Assembly (NCBI RefSeq): GCF_042432815.1
Contig: NZ_JBHLWM010000012.1
Coordinates: 235,158 to 299,157 of the forward strand
DNA from: Rhodopseudomonas telluris
GTDB lineage: Bacteria; Pseudomonadota; Alphaproteobacteria; Rhizobiales; Xanthobacteraceae
DNA length: 64,000 nucleotides
Reading direction: 5' to 3'
Made by a program: the position numbers and the translations under genes. Below are positions 42,691 through 51,336 of this stretch, one piece after another. Below the pieces are notes generated by a model. It saw only the letters and a list, made by a program, of their open reading frames with translations, was not told the origin of the DNA and did not search any database. Each line of letters begins with the position of its first letter. The stretch's first letter is position 1.

Positions 42691-43404
42691 CTATGGCCGG
42701 GTGACCGCAATCCTGCCATCGATTGCGGACCGAAGGGCATCGATGACAACGTCGGACGTCGCGACGGTCCCGAAGATTCCTCCTTCAGAGCAAATCGTCT
42801 CGATGGCGGCATCGTGGTTTGATTGAACGGTCGCGGCGCAGCAGTCGGCCACCAACAGAGGTTCAAAGCCGCGGTCGACCGCCTCGCGCAATGTCGAATG
42901 AACGCAGACATCCGTCGTGACGCCGCACACGATGAGGTGCCGGACTCCGCGGGTCGTCAATATCCTCTCGAGATCAGTCGCGTAGAAGGCGCCGAAACCA
43001 GGCTTGTCGATGACCGGTTCACCGTTTGCCGGGCTTAGAGACGGGACGATGTCCCAGCCTGGCTCGCCTCTGACAAGAAGCCGGCCCAGGGGGCCGACAG
43101 AACCGATCTCGCCGCCGCCGGCGCGGGATCGGAAAAGCTTCTGCGGCAGAAGATCGGTGAGATCCGAGCGATGGCCTTCGCGGGTGTAGATAACGAGGCC
43201 ACCCCACTTTCTGACGTAGTCCCTCAATTCGACGATGCGAGGAATGATGCCGCTCGCGACACTGACGTCGTACCCCATGGCGGAGATGTAGCCACCGATC
43301 TCGCAAAAATCTCTCTGCATGTCGATCACGATCAACGCAGTCGAAGCCGGCTCGAGGTCCCGCCGGTGCGGCCACTGGTAGGGCCGGGCATCAACGTAGG
43401 ACAT
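42691..43404 (-). CDS. Isochorismatase-family cysteine hydrolase, biuret-hydrolase (BiuH)-like
   Basis: A 237-residue amidohydrolase with the complete Asp-Lys-Cys triad: D28 (ALIVIDMQRDFC), K134 (VIDKPGFGAF) and C167 (CGVTTDVCVHST). The segments PYQWPH, GGYISAMGYD, TREGHRSDL and VRGEPGWDIVPSL closely resemble rhizobial biuret amidohydrolase as I remember it, more than nicotinamidase or RutB. The predicted reaction is release of ammonia from a small amide such as biuret. ATG 43404 was chosen since the sequence aligns from MSYVDARPYQWP. It lies 86 bases downstream of the LysR gene on the same strand and beside a nitrile hydratase locus that has no other amidase, so it may hydrolyse the amide formed there. 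Confidence 0.85.
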   Translation of the reverse strand: MSYVDARPYQWPHRRDLEPASTALIVIDMQRDFCEIGGYISAMGYDVSVASGIIPRIVELRDYVRKWGGLVIYTREGHRSDLTDLLPQKLFRSRAGGGEIGSVGPLGRLLVRGEPGWDIVPSLSPANGEPVIDKPGFGAFYATDLERILTTRGVRHLIVCGVTTDVCVHSTLREAVDRGFEPLLVADCCAATVQSNHDAAIETICSEGGIFGTVATSDVVIDALRSAIDGRIAVTRP

Positions 43405-43490
43405 GGATGTCTCGGTCTCGGAGCGCGCGCATCGGTCTCTCTCAAGTCTAGGATCGATTGAGCGAAACCTCGGCAACTTTCAGGGTCGCT

Positions 43491-44414
43491 TCAATTCGCG
43501 ACTTTGGATTTTTTCATCGGAGGATCCGATGTGTCGCCCAACAGCTCTTGAATCAGCAGCTTGGCTGTAGATCCCAGCCGCGACGGATCCTTGTGATGAA
43601 CCAGTGTGAGATCCGACTGCCTGGTGTAGCTCTTCTCGACCATCACGCGCATCTCGCCCCGATCGACCCAGCGTTGCGCATAATGATCCGGCAGGAAGCC
43701 GATATGGCTTCCTGCCAAGATCAGAACCGCCGCGGCTTCGACACTGTCGACGTGGGCCGTGATGCTGTTGTGCTGATCGCTGAGGAAGAAGAAGTCATTG
43801 AGCTTGAGAAACGTGCGCACGACCTTCTGCGCGTTCCTGATCTTCGAGAAAAGCCGCGTATCGCTGGTCTCGTGGAATAGCGGATGGCGATGGCCGCAGA
43901 CGAGGACGTCGCGCTCGCGATAGAGACGAACATACTGAAGATGAGGCAACGTGTCCGTGAAGATTCCGATTGCGGCATCGATCTTTCCGGACGACACGCC
44001 TTGCTCGATTTCGCGGGGGCTGAGCACGTCGAGATAAATGTGGGCCCGGCCGCCCGTTCGGCGATGAAACCGGTCGAACGCGCCGATGAGCGGACAACGG
44101 GGGTCGGTGACAAGGTTGTCGATGATCGCGATCCGCAGATCTCCCAAACCCTGCTTTTTGTGCTTGGCAACGCTGATTTCGAACGCAGACAATGCCGACA
44201 GCAGCTCCGTCGCGTCCGTGACGAAGGCCTCTCCTTGAGGGGTGAGCTTGAAACCGCCGCGTCCACGCTTGCACAGCGTGTAACCCAACCTCGCTTCCAG
44301 AGCGGCGATTTCGGTGCTGATGGTCGATTGCGCGAGATTCAGGACGTCCTGGGCTGCGGAAAAACCGCCGCTTTGAGCGACCGCCAGAAACACCCGTATC
44401 TGACGCACATCCAT
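43491..44414 (-). CDS. LysR-type transcriptional regulator
   Basis: A 307-residue regulator. The N-terminal winged helix-turn-helix is clear (MDVRQIRVFLAVAQSGGFSAAQ, QSTISTEIAALEARLGYTL), followed by the linker helix and a two-lobed effector domain (about 90-295). The start is either ATG 44414, preferred here, or TTG 44429, which has a GGAG six bases upstream and would add five residues. It is transcribed away from the ABC importer/nitrile hydratase operon and toward the biuret-hydrolase-like gene; the 364-base gap holds a perfect palindrome that may be its operator. Confidence 0.92.
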   Translation of the reverse strand: MDVRQIRVFLAVAQSGGFSAAQDVLNLAQSTISTEIAALEARLGYTLCKRGRGGFKLTPQGEAFVTDATELLSALSAFEISVAKHKKQGLGDLRIAIIDNLVTDPRCPLIGAFDRFHRRTGGRAHIYLDVLSPREIEQGVSSGKIDAAIGIFTDTLPHLQYVRLYRERDVLVCGHRHPLFHETSDTRLFSKIRNAQKVVRTFLKLNDFFFLSDQHNSITAHVDSVEAAAVLILAGSHIGFLPDHYAQRWVDRGEMRVMVEKSYTRQSDLTLVHHKDPSRLGSTAKLLIQELLGDTSDPPMKKSKVAN

Positions 44415-44778
44415 GTCTGTCGTCTTCAAGTTGAGCTCCGTAATTCATCAACTGAGGGGCGATCCGCGGCTCTGTATGGCCTCGCAGGCCTGCGTAGAGA
44501 TGCGCGGGTGCCCCGCACGCGGCACGTATTTTGCTGACGGATTTTGTCGGACACCGGAGATGGAACGCAAGCAGGGCGATCCGGAAACGAGGCTGCGGGT
44601 TGAAACCGAAGACAGGGGGCAGGCGCACGACCGATCTCTGATACATCGCGATTTGCGATGTATCGATCAAAACCTGTTGCTGTAAGCGGGCTGAGCGGAG
44701 CTGGAAAGTCAGGACACAGGAGCTGCTGCGGATGTCGGGTCGCGTTGCGGGGACTGGTTTTTCCCAGGGGGATCGCAA
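44415..44778. other. Divergent promoter region of the nitrile hydratase locus
   Basis: 364 bases between the LysR gene and the importer operon, with no gene. The palindrome at 44640-44664 is its main visible element. Confidence 0.6.
44640..44664. promoter_or_regulatory. Perfect inverted repeat, probable LysR operator
   Basis: Arms GATACATCGC (44640-44649) and GCGATGTATC (44655-44664) around a five-base centre. It contains an ATAC...GTAT pair of the LysR T-N11-A type layout. It ends 114 bases before the importer gene. Operator function is inferred from position and symmetry. Confidence 0.6.
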
Positions 44779-45798
44779 ATGACGTCGAATACTGACAATC
44801 GCTGCTTGGCCAAAGTGATCGGGTGCCTGTCTGGCCTGAGTTTGGTGCTGATGGCCTCGCTCGGACCATCGTCGGCCGCGACCCCGTTGACGCGCGTCAA
44901 AGCTGGCCATCTGGTCGCTCTGGACATGGCGCCGTTGTTCGTCGGGAAGGAAAGCGGCTGCTTCGAAAAGGCGGGATTGGACGTCGAGACGGTGTTCTTC
45001 GCGAATCCGGGCGACAACAATGCCGCCTTGGCCGGCGGTTCCATCGACTTCAGTACCAATCCGTTCACGCTCCCATTCTTCGCTGCGAACAGCGGCGTGC
45101 CGATCAGAGTGGTTTCGGCGGCGGGCGGCTGGGGCATCATCGAGGTCATCGCGCAGAAGGCGTCGGGGCTGCGGTCGATGAGTGACATCAAGACTTATGC
45201 CGCCTCAGGCAAGGCCAAGCTCAAGATCGCGACGCTTCAGGGGGACACGCTCGAATTGATTCTGACGCGGAGCTTCGCCAAGGCAGGCATCGACACATCT
45301 TCCGTCGAGCTCGTGTACTTCAATGATCTGCTGGGCATGGTGGAGGCGTTTCGCTCCGGCCAGGTGGATATCCTGAGCCATATCAAGCCCTATACGACCG
45401 AAATGCAGATCGAGAAGGGGGCTGTACGTCTGACGACCGACGCTGAGACGTGGACGACGTTTTCACCGAACACCGTCGTCAGTGTCCTCGAAAAGACCCT
45501 GAACGATCGGCCGCAGGTTGTTCGCGCCTATCTCGAGGGACTGATGTGCGGCGCCGACATCATCAATAATCATCCGGACCAGGCGGTGTCCTTGCTGGCA
45601 AAGGGCAACTACTTCCGCGTCAAGCCGGACGTGCTGCTGCAATCATTCAAGTCCGCCCCGGTGCCGGTTTCCTTCGTTCCGGACCTCGACTCGGTTCAAA
45701 GCGTCGTCGACGATCTGACAAAGCTCGGCTACGTCAAAGGAACCACCAAGGCTGCAGATATCTTCCGTCTCGAGACAATCAAGTCCCTGCAAAAATGA
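44779..45798 (+). CDS. ABC transporter periplasmic substrate-binding protein (NrtA/SsuA/ThiY-like)
   Basis: A 339-residue binding protein with a signal peptide (residues 1-34, ending PSSAATP). The domain starts RVKAGHLVALDMAPLFVGKESGCFEKAGLDVETVFF and has GDNNAALAGGSIDFSTN, the pattern of the nitrate/sulfonate/taurine-type family. The stop overlaps the permease start (ATGA), so the genes are coupled. The operon continues into nitrile hydratase, which suggests that the cargo is a nitrile or related nitrogen compound; the ligand cannot be read from the sequence. Confidence 0.9.
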   Translation: MTSNTDNRCLAKVIGCLSGLSLVLMASLGPSSAATPLTRVKAGHLVALDMAPLFVGKESGCFEKAGLDVETVFFANPGDNNAALAGGSIDFSTNPFTLPFFAANSGVPIRVVSAAGGWGIIEVIAQKASGLRSMSDIKTYAASGKAKLKIATLQGDTLELILTRSFAKAGIDTSSVELVYFNDLLGMVEAFRSGQVDILSHIKPYTTEMQIEKGAVRLTTDAETWTTFSPNTVVSVLEKTLNDRPQVVRAYLEGLMCGADIINNHPDQAVSLLAKGNYFRVKPDVLLQSFKSAPVPVSFVPDLDSVQSVVDDLTKLGYVKGTTKAADIFRLETIKSLQK

Positions 45799-46580
45799 TC
45801 CGGGCCAGTCGCTTCGTTCCCACGTTGGTCGGTGCAGCGTCGCTGGCGATGATGGTTGGCCTTTGGGAATATGTAGGCACGCGGGATGGCTCGGCTTTGG
45901 CGACGGTTCTGCCGCCGCCAAGCCGTTTCATCGCAGCCGTTGCGAGCAGCGGCTTCCGCATCGGCCTCGGCTCGCAGGCGGTACCGCTGTCGCAAAGCAT
46001 TGTTTCGACGCTGTTGCGGGTGTTCGCGGGGATGTCGATCGCGTTCATCGCGGCCGTTCTGACCGGCGCACTCCTGAGCCTTTCAAGAGTCGCGACCTGG
46101 TGTTTGTCGCCGATCCTCTACGTCCTGGCTCCGATTGCACCTATTGCCTGGATTCCGACGGCGATCGTGATCTTCGGCATCTCCAACGTGACGGCCGTCT
46201 TCATCGTCTTCATGGGTGTCTATTTCATCCTGACGATCGCCACCCTCGCGGAGATCAAGCGGATCCCGACCGAATTCCTGACGATCGCCGATAACCTTGG
46301 TGCCAGCCCATTCAGCCGATGGCTGCGGGTGGTGCTGCCTGCCGTGTTGCCCGGAGTCTTCACATTGCTCCGGACGAATTTCATCGCCGCGTGGATGGCT
46401 GTTCTCGTCGCGGAGATGGTCGGGCTCCGCGACGGACTGGGAGCGATCATCATGATGGGCCGGAATCTCTTCAACAACGATCTGATCATGTTTGGCATGG
46501 CGATCATCGGCGTGTCCGGGTTCGTCGTGGATCGACTGTTGTCGGTCATTTCCGGCCGGCTGTTGTGGTGGAGAATCTGA
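45795..46580 (+). CDS. ABC transporter permease (SsuC/TauC-like)
   Basis: A 261-residue inner-membrane protein with about six membrane segments and the BPD-type EAA loop (TIADNLGASPFSRWLRVVLP, around residues 163-182). The first helix starts near residue 10. ATG 45795 overlaps the upstream stop by four bases. It pairs with the ATPase encoded next. Confidence 0.92.
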   Translation: MIRASRFVPTLVGAASLAMMVGLWEYVGTRDGSALATVLPPPSRFIAAVASSGFRIGLGSQAVPLSQSIVSTLLRVFAGMSIAFIAAVLTGALLSLSRVATWCLSPILYVLAPIAPIAWIPTAIVIFGISNVTAVFIVFMGVYFILTIATLAEIKRIPTEFLTIADNLGASPFSRWLRVVLPAVLPGVFTLLRTNFIAAWMAVLVAEMVGLRDGLGAIIMMGRNLFNNDLIMFGMAIIGVSGFVVDRLLSVISGRLLWWRI

Positions 46581-47350
46581 AGGTGCTGGCTCCGACGACA
46601 AAAGCCGACGTCGCATTCAAGATCGACCATCTGACGGTCGATTTCCCCGGATCCAAGGGCGAGGGCGGGTCGCCGATCCGCGACTTTTCGCTCGATATTG
46701 GCAGCGGGGAGATCACCTGTCTGCTCGGTCCGTCGGGCTGCGGAAAGACAACGCTGCTTCGGGCGCTGGGCGGGTTCGTTCGTGGTGCCAGCGATGGCGG
46801 TGTGCTGTTTCAGGGCCAGTGGATCGAGGCACCGTCCCGCGAAATCGTCATGATCTTCCAGGAGAACAACCTGTACCCCTGGCTCAACGTTCGCAAGAAT
46901 ATCGCTTTTGGCCTGGCCTATTGTGACGGCTCGCGCCGCGAGAAGAACGAGCGTCTCGAACAGATGCTGCAAGATGTCGATCTTGTTCACGCAAGCGCAA
47001 AATATCCTCATGAACTGTCGGGCGGGATGCGCCAGCGCGTTGCGATCGCGCGCGCGTTGGTCATGCAGCCACGCGTGCTTCTTCTGGATGAACCATTCAG
47101 CGCGCTGGATGTGAGCCTGCGGCGCCGGATGCATGCGTTGCTGAGACAGATCTGGGCAGCGACGCGCACCACATTCGTGATGGTGACCCACAATGTCGAA
47201 GAAGCGCTGATGGTGGGCCATCGGGTGATCGTGCTCGGCGGGCGGCCGATGTCGGTCGTCTTGGACGAGAGGATCGGGGAGACCATGAAGGAGCGGTACG
47301 CACCCGAATTTCTGAAACTACAAAAGCATATCGAAGACCTGATCGACTGA
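46568..47350 (+). CDS. ABC transporter ATP-binding protein (SsuB/TauB-like)
   Basis: A 260-residue ATPase with Walker A GPSGCGKTT, the Q-loop MIFQENNLYPWLNV, signature LSGGMRQRVAIARAL and Walker B VLLLDEPFSALD followed by the switch His (MVTHNVEEAL). The true start is uncertain: in-frame GTG codons at 46565, 46568 and 46583 all overlap or abut the permease end (46580), and 46568 is my choice. The sequence upstream of these in the same frame is not conserved-looking. It completes the importer. Confidence 0.9.
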   Translation: MENLKVLAPTTKADVAFKIDHLTVDFPGSKGEGGSPIRDFSLDIGSGEITCLLGPSGCGKTTLLRALGGFVRGASDGGVLFQGQWIEAPSREIVMIFQENNLYPWLNVRKNIAFGLAYCDGSRREKNERLEQMLQDVDLVHASAKYPHELSGGMRQRVAIARALVMQPRVLLLDEPFSALDVSLRRRMHALLRQIWAATRTTFVMVTHNVEEALMVGHRVIVLGGRPMSVVLDERIGETMKERYAPEFLKLQKHIEDLID

Positions 47351-47379
47351 CGTCCGTCGCGAGATAAAACGGAGTTACG

Positions 47380-48060
47380 ATGAACGGCATTCATGACATG
47401 GGCGGCCTGCACGGCTTTGGAAAGGTCGAGATCGAGCCCAATGAACCTGTCTTTCACAGCAGATGGGAAGGCCGGGTCTACGCGCTGACCCAGGTCTTGG
47501 ATACCAAGGGCATCTACAATCTGGATGAACATCGGCACGAAATAGAACTGATGGATGCCGCAGCGTACCTGACCGACGGGTACTATGGTCGCTGGCTGTT
47601 CGCGATGGAGAGCATCCTCACACGCAAGGGCATTATCAGCCGCGACGAGGTCGATCAGCGAGTGGACGCTTTGGAGACCGGCAGGCCTTCGAATCCTGTC
47701 GGGACCAATGATCGTAATTGGCCGCTCCCGGATGATAAGAAAATTGCCTGGGGTGCCTGGCGCAAGGATGTGCAGGTCAGCCCGAAGTTTCAAATCGGAG
47801 ATCGGGTCACAGTCAAGAACCACCAGCCGGCAGGGCATACGCGGCTCACGCATTTCGTCCGCAACAAGACGGGTGTTGTCACGATCGTCAACGCGCAGGC
47901 CTGGGTCTTGCCGGATACGCGCGCGCATAACGCCGGCGAGAATCTTCAGCCGGTTTATAATGTCACGTTCTCATCCGATGAAATCTGGGGTGATGCGGCT
48001 GAGCCCAATGTCGAGATCAAAGTGGATCTGAGCGAAGATTACCTCGAGCGGGCGGAATGA
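47380..48060 (+). CDS. nthB: Nitrile hydratase beta subunit
   Basis: A 226-residue subunit of the enzyme that hydrates nitriles to amides. Recognised by its start MNGIHDMGGLHGFGKVEIEP, by RWEGRVYALTQVL, and by the SH3-like C-terminal half (FQIGDRVTVKNHQPAGHTRL, GVVTIVNAQAWVLPD, YNVTFSSDEIWG). Beta-before-alpha order is the cobalt-type arrangement. A GGAG lies at 47371-47374. The alpha gene starts four bases after the stop. Confidence 0.95.
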   Translation: MNGIHDMGGLHGFGKVEIEPNEPVFHSRWEGRVYALTQVLDTKGIYNLDEHRHEIELMDAAAYLTDGYYGRWLFAMESILTRKGIISRDEVDQRVDALETGRPSNPVGTNDRNWPLPDDKKIAWGAWRKDVQVSPKFQIGDRVTVKNHQPAGHTRLTHFVRNKTGVVTIVNAQAWVLPDTRAHNAGENLQPVYNVTFSSDEIWGDAAEPNVEIKVDLSEDYLERAE

Positions 48061-48064
48061 GCCG

Positions 48065-48709
48065 ATGAGCGCAAACGATCACGACCACGATCATCACCAC
48101 CATGATGACCACCACCACGATCACGACCATGACCACGGTGTTGAAAAGCCTTGGCAGGCCGTCCGCACCGAAGCGATGGAAGCGCTGCTTTCAGAGCTGG
48201 GGGTGGTGGACTCGGACCGTGTCGATGAAATCGTATCGTACTACGAGGAGAAGATTGGACCGAAGTCGGGCGCGCGCGTCGTAGCGAAAGCCTGGACCGA
48301 TCCGGCTTTCAAGTCCCGCCTGCTTGCCAACGGGCTTGAGGCCTGTGCTGAACTCGGCCTCGGTGGCCCCGAGACCGAGTATCTTCATGTGGTCGAGAAT
48401 TCCCCGACCGTTCACAACGTCATCGTGTGCACACTGTGCTCCTGCTATCCATGGACGATCCTGGGCCTTCCGCCAGCCTGGTACAAATCCAGTGCTTACC
48501 GATCGCGGCTTGTCCGCGAGCCGCGGCGCGTGCTGTCGGAGTTGGGGCTCGCCCTCGACGAGAAGGTCAAAATTCAAGTCTGGGATAGCGTGTCTGAAAT
48601 CCGCTATCTCGTGCTGCCGGAAAGGCCGGCGGGAACGGACGCGATGACGGAAGACGAACTCGCCGCCATCGTTACGCGAGACTCGATGATCGGCGTCGCT
48701 CGCCTTTGA
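48065..48709 (+). CDS. nthA: Nitrile hydratase alpha subunit, cobalt type, with His/Asp N-terminal tail
   Basis: A 214-residue catalytic subunit. The metal claw VCTLCSCYPW has C122, C125, S126 and C127; the Thr at 123 is the signature of cobalt (not iron) enzymes. The C-terminal half has the usual PPAWYKSSAYRSRLVREPR. Residues 5-24 consist only of histidine (12) and aspartate (8), absent from ordinary alpha subunits, and could capture or store cobalt or nickel during maturation. ATG 48065 is four bases after nthB. Self-subunit swapping with the accessory protein encoded next is the known cobalt insertion route. Confidence 0.96.
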   Translation: MSANDHDHDHHHHDDHHHDHDHDHGVEKPWQAVRTEAMEALLSELGVVDSDRVDEIVSYYEEKIGPKSGARVVAKAWTDPAFKSRLLANGLEACAELGLGGPETEYLHVVENSPTVHNVIVCTLCSCYPWTILGLPPAWYKSSAYRSRLVREPRRVLSELGLALDEKVKIQVWDSVSEIRYLVLPERPAGTDAMTEDELAAIVTRDSMIGVARL

Positions 48710-48732
48710 ACGTCGCTTCCTGGAGAACGAAG

Positions 48733-49164
48733 ATGGATGCAAATCACGAAATTCAGGAGCTTCGCGAATTGGTCGGCTGGGGCGAATCCGACACGAGCCG
48801 CGGCTTCGCCGAGCCTTGGCACGCGAGGGCTTTCGCGCTCACGCTGGCCCTCTCGGAGCGGCGCCTATTTTCGCTTCGCGACTTTCAAGCCGCCCTCATT
48901 GGCAAAATAAACTCAAAAGAGAAGCTGGCATGTATCGTCGGCAGCGACGACTACTACACGCTATGGCTCGCAGCCTTGGAAAGCTTGCTCGCGCAGAAGA
49001 AAGTCTCGTTGGGAGAGCGGCTTTCGTTGTTCGAACATCAGGTGGTCGATGACGCGGAGTCGCGCAAAATACACCAGCTCACAACGTCGCGCGACAAAGA
49101 CGGTCAGCTCAAGATCGCTCCGTTGGTCATCGACGGAGGCTTGGACGCTTCATCGATCTATTGA
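48733..49164 (+). CDS. Nitrile hydratase accessory protein (beta-like activator)
   Basis: A 143-residue protein resembling the N-terminal part of the nitrile hydratase beta chain (RGFAEPWHARAFALTLALSERRLFSLRDF, YYTLWLAALESLLAQKKV), the TIGR03889 type. Such proteins bind the alpha subunit and deliver the metal. ATG 48733 is favoured by a GGAGAACGAAG tract just upstream. Last gene of the operon that begins at 44779. Confidence 0.9.
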   Translation: MDANHEIQELRELVGWGESDTSRGFAEPWHARAFALTLALSERRLFSLRDFQAALIGKINSKEKLACIVGSDDYYTLWLAALESLLAQKKVSLGERLSLFEHQVVDDAESRKIHQLTTSRDKDGQLKIAPLVIDGGLDASSIY

Positions 49165-49238
49165 GGTGCGGAAGTCCGACGTCGGCAAGGGGGCTGCGCG
49201 GCATCAAGAATCTCACCGGAGAGCCCTGCGGCGACGGT

Positions 49239-49925
49239 TCAATCGATCTCGCGGTCGATCCACCCCGCCACCGCCCCACAGATCTCGCTGATCACGTCGC
49301 TGTCGCGCCGGCCGGTGCGGGCGGGAACGTGGAAGGCGTGGTCGGCGTCGGCGATCGGATGCAGGGTGGCGTGTTTGCCGAGGCCGCGGACCACCGGCGC
49401 GAGCAGCTCCGGCTCGGCGAGTTTGTCGCGCGTGCCCTGGACGAACAGCATCGGCACGCGGATGCCGTCGAGATGCTCGGCGCGTCCGACCGAGGGATTG
49501 CCGGCCGGGTGAAGCGGGAAGCCGAGGAAGACGAGGCCGCGTACGCCGCCCAGCGGCGCCAGCGCCTGGGCCTGCGAGGTCATGCGGCCGCCGAAGGATT
49601 TGCCGCCGGCGAGCAGCGGACGCTTGCCGCAGCGCCGGCGCGCCTCCGCGACCGCGTCGCGGATCGCCGCATGCGCGACGGCTGGCTGGTCCGGTCGCTT
49701 GCTGCCTTTCTCCATATAGGGAAACTGGAAGCGCAGCGTCGCGACGCCGTGCTGGGCGAGTCCCGTCGCGACCTGCTCCATGAACGCATGCGTCATGCCG
49801 GCACCGGCGCCATGCGCCAGCACCAGGCAGGCGCGTGCGTCGTGGGGCTTGATCCAGATCGCCGACAGCGGCGTCGGGGTCTCGCTGGCGATCTTGACCA
49901 GCTCGGTCACCGGCGCGCGCATCAT
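49239..49925 (-). CDS. Alpha/beta hydrolase, KANL3/Tex30 (DUF3530-like) type
   Basis: A 228-residue soluble hydrolase. An oxyanion segment LVLAHGAGAGM, the nucleophile elbow LLAGGKSFGGRM (Ser around residue 110), the acid in FVQGTRDKL and the final His in DADHAFHVPART make a full triad. The KSFGG elbow is that of the KANL3/Tex30-like family. Its start overlaps the stop of the DUF763 gene (ATGA), so the two are translationally coupled. The second ATG codon (49922) is also possible. Substrate unknown. Confidence 0.88.
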   Translation of the reverse strand: MMRAPVTELVKIASETPTPLSAIWIKPHDARACLVLAHGAGAGMTHAFMEQVATGLAQHGVATLRFQFPYMEKGSKRPDQPAVAHAAIRDAVAEARRRCGKRPLLAGGKSFGGRMTSQAQALAPLGGVRGLVFLGFPLHPAGNPSVGRAEHLDGIRVPMLFVQGTRDKLAEPELLAPVVRGLGKHATLHPIADADHAFHVPARTGRRDSDVISEICGAVAGWIDREID

Positions 49926-51169
49926 TTCACCGGCGTCGCCGCGAGGCCGACAAGGTCGGCTTCCCAGCCGAACACCGAGCGGCCGCCGAGCGCCGGCGAT
50001 GCGGCGCGCTCGCCACCAACGTAATCCTCGAACGAGGGCCCGCTCGCGGTGCGCTCCAGGCGGCGCGCCTGCGCGTCGAGCCGCCGGATCGTTTCCAGTT
50101 CCTCGTCGCGCCCGAGCTTGGCGTTCTGCACCGCGGATTTCAGCACGCGGATTGTCTCGTCATAGACCTTGATCGGGACCGGGTAGGGATGGCGGTCCTT
50201 GCCGCCATGCGCCAGCGAGAAGCGGGCCGGATCGGCGAACCGATACGGCGCGCCGTGCACCACCTCGGCGACCATCGCCAGCGATTGCACCGTGCGGGCG
50301 CCGACCCCGGGCGTCAGCAGCAATTCGGGAAAGTCGATCGGCCCGCGCTCGGCCGCGGCGGCCAGCGTGCCGTGCAGCCGGCGCGTGAACACGTCCGCCG
50401 AGCGGACATCGTGATGCGCCGGCATGATCAGATGCGGCAGCGTAGGCTGCGCCGCCGACTCGGTGGTCGCATCCAGATAGGTGCGGACCACGCCGTCGGG
50501 GCCGAGGTCCGCGAGCAATTCGAGCTGCGCGTCGCGCGACGGCGCCGCGCGCTTGTCGGTGAGGTTGACGATCTGGCCTTGCGTCGGCCCGTCGATCGCG
50601 GCGTGCGGCGCCTCGACGAAGCTGGCGAGATTCTCCGAATGCCAGTGGTAGCGCCGCGCCTGCCGCTTGGTCTCGTTCATGCCCTGCTGCACCACGGTCC
50701 ACCGGCCGTCGTCGGCGACGAAGAAGCCGTGGAGATACAGGTCGAAGCCGTCCTGCACGGCGGCGCTGTCGACCTTGGCGACCAGCCGGCTGGCGCGGGT
50801 CAGGGCGTCGCCGTCGAACCCGACGCGCTGGCCGAGCGCCATCAGTTCGTCCGGCGTGCGCCGCGAATGCCGCCCGCGCCCGCCGCAGACGTGGAGGCCG
50901 AGCTCGCCCCCGAGCGGCGCCAGCCCACGCTTCAACGCGCCGATCACGCTGGTGGTGATGCCGGACGAGTGCCAGTCCATCCCCATCACGCTGCCGAACG
51001 CCTGAAACCAGAACGGATGGGCCAGGCGGGCGAGCAACTCCTCGCGGCCGTAATGGTGCACGATCGCCTGGCAGACGATGGCGCCGAGCGCCGCCATGCG
51101 GTCTGCCAGCCATTGCGGCACGCGGCCGCCATGCAGCGGCAGATCCGCGCTGCCGCTACGCCTGGTCAT
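49922..51169 (-). CDS. DUF763 domain-containing protein
   Basis: A 415-residue protein with the DUF763 hallmark series SADLPLHGGRVPQWLADRM, FGSVMGMDWHSSGITTSV, GLHVCGGRGRHSR, YHWHSENLASFVEAPH and MPAHHDVRSADV. The region FPELLLTPGVGARTVQSLAMVAE has a helix-hairpin-helix look, suggesting nucleic acid binding. Function is not known for the family. Coupled to the alpha/beta hydrolase gene downstream. Confidence 0.9.
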   Translation of the reverse strand: MTRRSGSADLPLHGGRVPQWLADRMAALGAIVCQAIVHHYGREELLARLAHPFWFQAFGSVMGMDWHSSGITTSVIGALKRGLAPLGGELGLHVCGGRGRHSRRTPDELMALGQRVGFDGDALTRASRLVAKVDSAAVQDGFDLYLHGFFVADDGRWTVVQQGMNETKRQARRYHWHSENLASFVEAPHAAIDGPTQGQIVNLTDKRAAPSRDAQLELLADLGPDGVVRTYLDATTESAAQPTLPHLIMPAHHDVRSADVFTRRLHGTLAAAAERGPIDFPELLLTPGVGARTVQSLAMVAEVVHGAPYRFADPARFSLAHGGKDRHPYPVPIKVYDETIRVLKSAVQNAKLGRDEELETIRRLDAQARRLERTASGPSFEDYVGGERAASPALGGRSVFGWEADLVGLAATPVK

Positions 51170-51336
51170 GTGGGGCCGATGTCTTGAAGATCATGGCTGG
51201 AGTCTAGGCAGCGTGCGGGGCTTTCGCAACGAAGCTTGTGGCGAAATGCCGGCAGCGGCGCGGGGCAACGAGGAGGCTGGATCGTTTGATCGCGTTGCAA
51301 GTTACCGGAAGGGCAGTGGAGGAGCCGAGGACCAAT

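Noticed and set aside
42281..42911. Open frame overlapping the tRNA-Gly gene and the ferritin-like gene
   Set aside because: It crosses a certain tRNA and translates to low-complexity, Pro/Arg-rich sequence.
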